Shown piece after piece: positions 1 through 4,637 of a DNA stretch of 6,642 nucleotides. The stretch lies in NCBI GenBank assembly GCA_947478315.1, contig CANJWF010000070.1:1-6642 (forward strand). Direction: 5' to 3'. Positions within the stretch are counted from its first letter, which is position 1; each line of letters begins with the position of its first letter. The stretch is from Sphingobacteriaceae bacterium (GTDB lineage: Bacteria > Bacteroidota > Bacteroidia > Sphingobacteriales > Sphingobacteriaceae). The notes below the pieces were generated by a model. That model had not been told where the DNA came from and ran no database searches. It saw only the letters and a program-made list of their open reading frames with translations. Made by a program: the position numbers and the translations under genes.

Positions 1-122
1 GTTTTATTAGAATATAATTTGTTTTCTAATAGACTAATGGAATGCCCCAAACATTCATCATCTGTTGGAGACAATCCGCTCATGGGCATTTCAACAAAAT
101 TTAATGGTTGTTCAGGTGTCAT
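1..122 (-). CDS. Small unrecognised ORF, partial, runs off the window
   Basis: An ORF starts at ATG (122-120), directly after an in-frame TAA, and stays open for 40 codons to the window edge. I do not recognise the protein. It begins MTPEQPLNFV and contains EMPMSGLSPT, then a GHSI motif at residues 26-29 and LYSNK at the edge. The segment from EMPMSG through LYSN is related, with no gap, to a reading frame just upstream of thiE (YSNEMPMSGYTPT...FGHSI...FYSNE). Several differences between the two are silent or conservative (GGA/GGG, ACA/ACC, Asp/Glu, Leu/Phe). No Shine-Dalgarno is visible, which is common in Bacteroidota. It may be the intact member of a small-gene family, or an ORF that happens to be open inside a non-coding repeat. 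It is not the ThiF that often follows thiH in Bacteroidota: the expected N-terminal signature is absent. Confidence 0.35.
   Translation of the reverse strand, partial: MTPEQPLNFVEMPMSGLSPTDDECLGHSISLLENKLYSNK
1..122 (-). repeat. Repeat copy A, downstream of thiH
   Basis: Positions 1-92 align without gaps to 3009-3100 (copy B), with about 69 of 92 bases identical by hand count. The arms GGAATGCCC (39-47) and GGGCATTTC (84-92) are present at exactly the same 45-nt offset as in copy B. The segment at 6-19 (ATTAGAATATAATT) corresponds to the direct repeat that overlaps the thiE start in copy B. Similarity weakens beyond 92. Where copy B has the thiE ATG, copy A has ATA, so no gene starts at the equivalent place here. 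A separate AT-rich inverted repeat, TATTAGAA (5-12) with TTCTAATA (24-31), could form a weak hairpin. Confidence 0.7.
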
Positions 123-135
123 TTATAACTCATAA

Positions 136-183
136 TTAAAAGCGATATTTTACTCCTACTTGTATAGCACCTCTATCAAACAC
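136..183 (-). pseudogene. Possible remnant of an outer-membrane beta-barrel C-terminus
   Basis: After the thiH stop, one minus-strand frame reads VFDRGAIQVGVKYRF followed by TAA (138-136). The alternating polar/hydrophobic pattern ending in a terminal Phe resembles the last strand (BAM beta-signal) of outer-membrane proteins. An in-frame TAG lies immediately upstream (186-184), so only 15 codons remain and no body of such a gene is present. It could be a gene remnant left by rearrangement beside the thi cluster, or chance. The peptide is short, so the call is tentative. Confidence 0.28.
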
Positions 184-196
184 CTACTTGCAAAGT

Positions 197-1327
197 TTAC
201 AATAAATCGGCATAATATAATTGATCGAACTTTTGCCAATCTTTCCAAACAGGTTCATAGCCCTGTTGTTTTATTACCGAAACAATATCGTGAACACTAC
301 GCTCATCACTAACTTCAAACTGTTCTAACGATTGCGGTTCTACCACATAGCCCCCAGGGTTGGTTTTCGATGCCGCACTCATAGAAGTAATTCCTAGTTT
401 AATTGCATGATTTCTGAAATTCTCAGATTCCCTGGTAGAAAGCGACAACTCTACCTGATGATTAAACAACCGATAGGCACAGATTAACTGTATCAACTCT
501 CTATCGTTCATTTCCACTTTTGGTTGTAATAATCCCTTATGAGGTCTTAATCGAGGAAAGGATAACGAATACTTTGTTTTCCAATATTTTTTCTCTAAAT
601 AACTTAAGTGCAAAGCCGTAAAAAAACTATCTGTACGCCAATCTTCTAAACCAATTAAAACGCCCAATCCTATTTTGTGAATAGCTGCCTGACCCAATCT
701 ATCGGGAGTATCGAGACGATAATAGAAATTAGATTTTTTACCTTTGGGATGATGTTTTTTATAATCTTCTTTATGATAGGTTTCTTGATAAATTAACACT
801 GTATCTAATCCTGCAAGTATTAACGTTTCGTATTCATGCGTATCAAGAGGCTGCACTTCTGCCGCAATATTAGAAAATTGAGGTATTATTAACTTAATGG
901 TGTTTTGCAAATAATCTACTCCTACATCGTGCGAAGATTCACCCGTAACTAATAGAACATGCTCATAGCCCATATTTTTAATAGCTTCTACTTCTAACAA
1001 AATTTCTTGAGGCTTCAATGTTTTTCGAGGAATTTTATTATCTAAACTAAATCCACAATAGGTGCAAATATTTTTACATTCATTAGATAGATATAGAGGG
1101 ATATATAACTGTATCGTTTTTCCAAAACGAGCTAAAGTAATTTGATGACTACGTTGCGCCATCTGCTCTAAATAAGGAATTGCAGCTGGCGAAATAAGTG
1201 CTTTAAAATCTTCGATATCACATTGTTGCTTAAGTAATGCGCGCTCCACATCTTGAGAAGTTTTATTATAAATACTCCTCTTTACATCATCCCAATTGTA
1301 CGTATCGAATACTGATTTAAATGTCAT
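197..1327 (-). CDS. thiH: 2-iminoacetate synthase ThiH (tyrosine lyase)
   Basis: ThiH is a cytoplasmic radical-SAM enzyme that cleaves tyrosine to dehydroglycine (2-iminoacetate) and p-cresol, supplying the glycine-derived part of the thiazole ring. The 376-aa length is normal. The radical-SAM cysteine motif CxxxCxxC is intact at C84, C88 and C91 (CKNICTYCGF). Other ThiH signatures are visible: HHPKGKKSNFYYRLDTPDR, IGLGVLIGLEDWRTDSF and SFPRLRPHKG. The ATG is preceded by an AGGG-containing stretch about 8 nt upstream, one of the few Shine-Dalgarno-like sites here. It lies 28 nt after thiG and is surely co-transcribed with it. Using ThiH rather than the oxygen-dependent ThiO suggests the pathway can run at low oxygen; the ThiG-ThiH partnership is established in the family. 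Confidence 0.97.
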   Translation of the reverse strand: MTFKSVFDTYNWDDVKRSIYNKTSQDVERALLKQQCDIEDFKALISPAAIPYLEQMAQRSHQITLARFGKTIQLYIPLYLSNECKNICTYCGFSLDNKIPRKTLKPQEILLEVEAIKNMGYEHVLLVTGESSHDVGVDYLQNTIKLIIPQFSNIAAEVQPLDTHEYETLILAGLDTVLIYQETYHKEDYKKHHPKGKKSNFYYRLDTPDRLGQAAIHKIGLGVLIGLEDWRTDSFFTALHLSYLEKKYWKTKYSLSFPRLRPHKGLLQPKVEMNDRELIQLICAYRLFNHQVELSLSTRESENFRNHAIKLGITSMSAASKTNPGGYVVEPQSLEQFEVSDERSVHDIVSVIKQQGYEPVWKDWQKFDQLYYADLL

Positions 1328-1355
1328 TTTTATACCCTGTAGAATTAAAATTCAA

Positions 1356-2135
1356 TTAATTAGTTAAATCGAAATGACCATCTAAAAATGAAGTTAGAGG
1401 ACTGCTCGCCACTGCATGCTCCACAGGCATAGCTAACTTAGATTCATAAGCCATACGACCCGCTTCAACTGATTTTTTAAACGCTACGGCCATGTTAATA
1501 GGGTTATTGGAAACTGCAATAGCCGTATTAATTAATACGGCATCTGCTCCTAATTCCATAGCCTTGGCTGCATCAGATGGTGCACCTATACCCGCATCTA
1601 CAATAACAGGAACATTACTTTGGGATATAATAATTTCCAAAAAATCTATTGTTTTTAAACCCTTATTACTTCCTATAGGTGAACCTAATGGCATAACTGC
1701 CGCAACCCCCACTTCTTCCAATCTTTTACAAAGAACGGGGTCTGCATGTATATAAGGTAACACAATAAATCCCAACCGAACCAATTCTTCAGCAGCTTTT
1801 AACGTTTCTATGGGATCGGGCAATAAATATTTAGCTTCGGGATGTATTTCTAATTTTACCCAATTAGTACCTAGTGCCTCTCGTGCCATTTGAGCTGCAA
1901 ATACTGCTTCTGCTGCATTTCTTACACCTGATGTATTAGGCAATAAATTAAACTGAGTATGCTTAAGATAGGGTAATATATCATCGTCTTTATGCAAATC
2001 AAGCCGCTTTAAAGCGACTGTAACTAACTCCGTTCCACTCGCCAAAAGTGATTCTTGCATTAAATTTGGACTACTAAACTTACCTGTTCCTGTAAATAAA
2101 CGAGACGAAAAAACTTTATTTGCAATAACCAACAT
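1356..2135 (-). CDS. thiG: Thiazole synthase ThiG
   Basis: ThiG is a TIM-barrel enzyme that condenses 1-deoxy-D-xylulose 5-phosphate, dehydroglycine and sulfur from ThiS-thiocarboxylate into the thiazole phosphate. The 259-aa protein is full length. The expected motifs are present: FTGTGKF at 14-20, NTSG at 67-70, VKLEI at 93-97 with K94 as the Schiff-base lysine, MPLGSPIGSNKGL at 148-160, and the phosphate-binding IVDAGIG followed by GADAVLINTAIA. The start is ATG. It lies 49 nt after thiE and 28 nt before thiH. Its sulfur donor ThiS is not encoded in this window, so it must come from elsewhere in the genome. Confidence 0.97.
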   Translation of the reverse strand: MLVIANKVFSSRLFTGTGKFSSPNLMQESLLASGTELVTVALKRLDLHKDDDILPYLKHTQFNLLPNTSGVRNAAEAVFAAQMAREALGTNWVKLEIHPEAKYLLPDPIETLKAAEELVRLGFIVLPYIHADPVLCKRLEEVGVAAVMPLGSPIGSNKGLKTIDFLEIIISQSNVPVIVDAGIGAPSDAAKAMELGADAVLINTAIAVSNNPINMAVAFKKSVEAGRMAYESKLAMPVEHAVASSPLTSFLDGHFDLTN

Positions 2136-2184
2136 GATGTATCATAAATTGATGACTAATAGCGTCAAATAATTAATAAGTAAC

Positions 2185-3015
2185 TTATTCTTGAATTCTT
2201 TTCGGTTTTTTGGGTCCCAACCCACTATGTTTAAGAGGAACTTCTTGATTCGCTAACGCTTCTATTTCTGCAACAGACATTCTCCTTACTATTTTTTTTC
2301 TAACATGTGCTTTCCTCATTCGAATCGGAGTATCCGAAATAGATGTTAAACCAACCTGTTTTCTTCGATTAATAGATGATTTTTTACCCAATTCAACAAG
2401 AATATTTTTCACTAACTGTTTTCTACTCCTGGAAGAAATAATCATTGAATATACAGCAACACCAGTTAACCCAACCGCATGAAGCACCGCAACATCTTTG
2501 GGTTTAATCCCTCCAACTGCAATAATAGGTACGGCAATTTTGGCAGATACACATTGGCTAAGAATCTCTTTATATCCCTCTATTCCCAATATTGGACTCA
2601 ATTTTTGCTTTGTTTTAGTAAATTTAAATGGCCCCAAGCCAATATAATCGGGTTTTTTAATTTTAGTAGGGAGGTCCCAATAAGATTGTATATCTTGAAA
2701 CGTGTTGGCTGTAACTCCGATTATCATTTGATTACCCAACATTTTTCTTGCCTCAATAAATGACATATCATTTTTACCTATATGAACACCATCTGCTCCA
2801 ACAGCAGACGCAACAAGTGGATAGTCATTAATAATCAAAGTTGCTTTATACTCATCACATACTTTCCGCACTTCCTTTGCTAATTCGACAGTCTCAAGCA
2901 TTTTCATATTTTTGACACGCAACTGTACCCAACGAACACCAGCCCTACAAGCGGCAGCAATGCCATCTATGTGTTCTTTATGATTTTTTCCTTGAGAGAT
3001 ATATTGCAATTTCAT
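2185..3015 (-). CDS. thiE: Thiamine phosphate synthase ThiE with a basic C-terminal extension
   Basis: ThiE joins HMP-PP and thiazole phosphate to give thiamine phosphate. The TIM-barrel core (residues 1-210) has the full set of signatures: LQYISQG opening, QLRVK at 31-35, the Mg2+/pyrophosphate-site ND at 63-64 and D83 (GVHIGKNDM), IIGVTANT at 98-105, GPFKFTKTK at 128-136 and the phosphate loop IIAVGGI at 164-170. ThiE is usually about 205-215 aa; this protein is 276 aa. The extra 66 residues carry about 18 Lys/Arg and end in GPKKPKRIQE. I do not recognise this tail; it may be a late extension after loss of the original stop. Of the two ThiE-fold proteins here, this one carries the catalytic residues. 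The ATG lies inside a 14-bp direct repeat, and the upstream leader resembles that of thiC. Confidence 0.94.
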   Translation of the reverse strand: MKLQYISQGKNHKEHIDGIAAACRAGVRWVQLRVKNMKMLETVELAKEVRKVCDEYKATLIINDYPLVASAVGADGVHIGKNDMSFIEARKMLGNQMIIGVTANTFQDIQSYWDLPTKIKKPDYIGLGPFKFTKTKQKLSPILGIEGYKEILSQCVSAKIAVPIIAVGGIKPKDVAVLHAVGLTGVAVYSMIISSRSRKQLVKNILVELGKKSSINRRKQVGLTSISDTPIRMRKAHVRKKIVRRMSVAEIEALANQEVPLKHSGLGPKKPKRIQE

Positions 3016-3040
3016 TAGAATAAAATTTGATTTTTAATGG

Positions 3041-3106
3041 TCTAATGGAATGCCCAAACGTATTCATCTCGGTTGGTGTGTACCCGCTCATGGGCATTTC
3101 ATTAGA
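3041..3106 (+). repeat. Long inverted repeat (16-bp arms, 34-nt loop) upstream of thiE
   Basis: The left arm TCTAATGGAATGCCCA (3041-3056) and right arm TGGGCATTTCATTAGA (3091-3106) are complementary at 15 of 16 positions. The exception is G-U in plus-strand RNA but A-C in minus-strand RNA, so the hairpin would be slightly more stable in a transcript running antisense to the thi genes. Only the inner 9 bp are also complementary in copy A; the right arm is missing from copy C. There is no U-run after either arm, so it does not look like an intrinsic terminator. Confidence 0.65.
3055..3062 (-). promoter_or_regulatory. Candidate Bacteroidota -7 promoter element for thiE
   Basis: On the minus strand this reads TACGTTTG, an exact match to the Bacteroidota -7 consensus TAnnTTTG, about 40 nt before the thiE ATG. 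No clear -33 TTTG lies 19-21 nt upstream. The matching places in copy C (GCGTTTG) and copy A (AATGTTTG) keep GTTTG but not the full consensus. It also falls inside the repeat, so the match may be incidental. Confidence 0.2.
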
Positions 3107-3255
3107 ATATAATTATTCGTTAGTATTTATTTTCTTTATGGTACTCATGCATCCTTCACCAGTTGTTTTTTTAATAGGCAGATGAGACCGACTGAACATT
3201 TTCGTCCCTCTTTCTCATGTTAATTTAAACGTATATAATACGGTCATAACAATGA

Positions 3256-4002
3256 TTAAATGCTATGCCATCCCAAGAGAGATGAATTAGAAGTTAAAAC
3301 TCCTTCTATATACCGTTTAGCTTTATCACAAGCAATATCAACCGTAAAACCTAAAGCAAGATATGCCGTTATTGCAGCGGCCATGATACATCCAGAACCA
3401 TGCTTTGGATATACGATGCCCGATTGGTTTGGTAACAAGGTATAACAGTTACCTTTAGCATAAAGAACATCTTCTCCTACATTATTCAAACGATGCCCAC
3501 CCTTCAAATAAATGTAAGTCTGATAAGACAGCTCCAACGCATATTGTTCTGATTTAAACAGCGCTTGAAATTCATGCTCATTGGGCGTTATCAAATAAAT
3601 TCCTTTAAGAATAGATGATATAGACTCGTTACCTTGATTAAAAAAAGAAAAGCCTGAAGATGAATGTAAAACAGGATCCCAAATAATTTTTGCTTTAGAA
3701 TTTTTTTTTAAAATAAAATCCCTAATTACATCAAAACTGTTACTGTCATTCAAGATGCCAAACTTAAAGTAGTTTACTGAAAATTTCGAAATCAGCATAT
3801 CTATCTGTTCGATTATGTCTTCAATCGAAATCCATTGTACTCGCCTCACCTCACAATCCGTTTGAAACGTATTAGCAGAAATTACCCCTAAACCATACAC
3901 TTTCAATTGTTCAAATGTTTTAATATCGGCCAAGATACCCGCACCTGCCGTTGCATCAAAACCTGCAATACTCATCACGTATGGTCGATAGTTAACTAGC
4001 AA
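3256..4002 (-). CDS. thiD: Hydroxymethylpyrimidine / phosphomethylpyrimidine kinase ThiD
   Basis: ThiD phosphorylates HMP and HMP-P to HMP-PP, the pyrimidine substrate of ThiE. It has the ribokinase fold: MSIAGFDATAGAGILADIKTF at residues 10-30, WDPVLHSSSG at 108-117, TPNEHE at 139-144, LKGGH at 166-170 and the anion-hole/catalytic HGSGC at 201-205 (C205). The first loop reads GFDATAGAG where GFDPSGGAG is usual, a mild change. Length is 248 aa. No ATG fits the expected start: the RPYV-SIAGFD block needs a start upstream of the ATG at 3975, and TTG at 4002 gives MLVNYRPYVMSIAGFD. ATT at 4005 is an alternative. It follows the TenI-like gene by 23 nt and is the last gene of the first block. Confidence 0.93.
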   Translation of the reverse strand: MLVNYRPYVMSIAGFDATAGAGILADIKTFEQLKVYGLGVISANTFQTDCEVRRVQWISIEDIIEQIDMLISKFSVNYFKFGILNDSNSFDVIRDFILKKNSKAKIIWDPVLHSSSGFSFFNQGNESISSILKGIYLITPNEHEFQALFKSEQYALELSYQTYIYLKGGHRLNNVGEDVLYAKGNCYTLLPNQSGIVYPKHGSGCIMAAAITAYLALGFTVDIACDKAKRYIEGVLTSNSSLLGWHSI

Positions 4003-4025
4003 AATTGATATACATTAATTATTTA

Positions 4026-4637
4026 CTAAACAGTTTTAATTTGCTGAATTAAATCTAACAAGTGAACAAACCGATGCACAGCATTCGATGGTTGCTCCCA
4101 AATATATCCCAACACTCCAATACCATAATATCCCATCTCTAGTACTTGATGTAAGCGAGAAGTATCGATACCTCCTAATGCGTATATCTTGCTTTCTTTA
4201 AACGTCTCAGGAATGCTATGCAATAAATGATTCTGAGAATAACCCATTTTTGAAATACTATCAAAAATGGGCCCCATAAATACATAATGACACTTTTTTG
4301 AAATTTGTTCTAGTTCTTGCCAAGAATGAACTGAACAAGAAACAGAAAATGATTCCTGTAAATACTGACCAAATTTTAAAAAATCAAAGTTTTGATAGGA
4401 AGCATGGATCCCCGCTAACCGATACATACCACAAGCATCAAACCAATGATGTACAACTACTCTATTTCTCCATTTACTAGGTACAGCATGCAATAAAAGA
4501 CCTATTTCTTCGTGATTCCATGTGGGTTTGCGAACATGGAGTCTGTATAAACCAGCTTCAAATAACGCTTGCCAAATGGAAACTTCATCGGTTATTCTAT
4601 CGGGCGACGATATAACTATCAACCGTTCATTGAACAC
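4026..4637 (-). CDS. TenI/ThiE-like protein (thiamine phosphate synthase superfamily)
   Basis: This is a 203-aa TIM-barrel protein of the ThiE/TenI superfamily in the position of the second ThiE-like gene of Bacteroidota thi operons. Visible motifs are LHVRKP at 33-38, GIHAS at 76-80, SVHSW at 102-106, MGPIFDSISKMGY at 121-133, ALGGI at 153-157 and GIGVLGYIW at 172-180. It lacks the ThiE catalytic set: the Q-R-K motif is replaced, and the two Mg2+-binding Asp regions read VVHHWF and YQNF. The active-site His of Bacillus TenI (GHVFET) is Pro here (GPIFDS). Its exact role is therefore open; a thiazole isomerase-like or accessory role is inference. It starts at GTG (4637-4635), whose first base is the last base of the thiC TAG stop, suggesting translational coupling. 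It is often annotated simply as thiE. Confidence 0.85.
   Translation of the reverse strand: MFNERLIVISSPDRITDEVSIWQALFEAGLYRLHVRKPTWNHEEIGLLLHAVPSKWRNRVVVHHWFDACGMYRLAGIHASYQNFDFLKFGQYLQESFSVSCSVHSWQELEQISKKCHYVFMGPIFDSISKMGYSQNHLLHSIPETFKESKIYALGGIDTSRLHQVLEMGYYGIGVLGYIWEQPSNAVHRFVHLLDLIQQIKTV

Larger units (their letters stand above)
3009..3109. repeat. 14-bp direct repeat flanking the palindromic part of copy B
   Basis: ATTTCATTAGAATA occurs at 3009-3022 and again at 3096-3109, exactly 87 nt apart. With one mismatch the match extends over 18 of 19 bases. The first unit contains the thiE start codon (CAT at 3013-3015 on the plus strand). The spacing equals 29 codons, so in the minus-strand peptide reading it appears as a repeated YSNE. 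It could be a duplication flanking an insertion or an internal tandem unit. Confidence 0.75.
3009..3166. repeat. Repeat copy B, between thiD and thiE
   Basis: This is the fullest copy of the repeat family. Positions 3009-3100 match copy A (1-92, about 75% identity). Positions 3013-3060 match copy C at 6506-6552 (about 40 of 48 with one gap), and roughly 3112-3166 matches 6554-6614 at a lower level, including GGTA-C/T-TCATG and CAGTTGT. Copy C lacks the ~50 nt in between. Similarity ends at the thiE start codon on one side and fades about 50 nt after the thiD stop on the other. It fills most of the 240-nt spacer and probably carries signals for the thiE-thiG-thiH block. Confidence 0.7.
2978..3199 (-). 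pseudogene. Small ORF in the thiE leader, interrupted by one in-frame stop
   Basis: A minus-strand frame opens at ATG (3199-3197) after a purine-rich GAGGGACG stretch and encodes 28 residues (MFSRSHLPIKKTTGEG...TNE) to a TAA at 3115-3113. The same frame then continues through LYSNEMPMSGYTPT and FGHSI to a TAA at 2980-2978, overlapping the first 38 nt of thiE in another frame. In the related ORF at 122-1, the position matching the internal TAA appears to be CAA (Gln), so one base change could explain the interruption. A 39-aa frame could also start at the internal ATG (3097-3095). It may be a decayed small gene, a leader peptide coupled to thiE, or non-coding. I do not recognise a family. Confidence 0.3.

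Noticed and set aside
5..31. TATTAGAA...TTCTAATA hairpin as a terminator for the thi operon
   Set aside because: The stem is entirely AT-rich apart from one G-C pair, it has no following U-tract, and it lies inside the open small ORF.
1..122. Copy A peptide as ThiS or ThiF
   Set aside because: It lacks the ThiS beta-grasp start and the ThiF/MoeB N-terminal 'YSRQ' type motif.
1492..1755. Plus-strand ORF of 87 codons inside thiG
   Set aside because: It is antisense to a clearly conserved gene, and its protein shows no recognisable features.
2479..2763. Plus-strand ORF of 94 codons inside thiE
   Set aside because: It is a shadow frame of a conserved coding region, with no recognisable motifs.
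3182..3218. Inverted repeat ATGAGA...TCTCAT in the thiD-thiE spacer as a terminator or riboswitch stem
   Set aside because: The stem is 6 bp with a 25-nt loop, there is no U-run, and it is not present in the thiC leader.
3230..3242. Imperfect palindrome CGTATATAATACG just after thiD, also containing a TATAAT
   Set aside because: The arms are only 5 bp, and chance occurrence is likely in AT-rich DNA. No matching -35 or second operator copy is visible before thiC.
3260..3445. Plus-strand ORF of 61 codons over the thiD 3' end
   Set aside because: It is antisense to the conserved ThiD anion-hole region, and its product resembles nothing known.
4298..4480. Plus-strand ORF of 60 codons inside the TenI-like gene
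   Set aside because: It is a shadow frame; the minus-strand product has clear family motifs.
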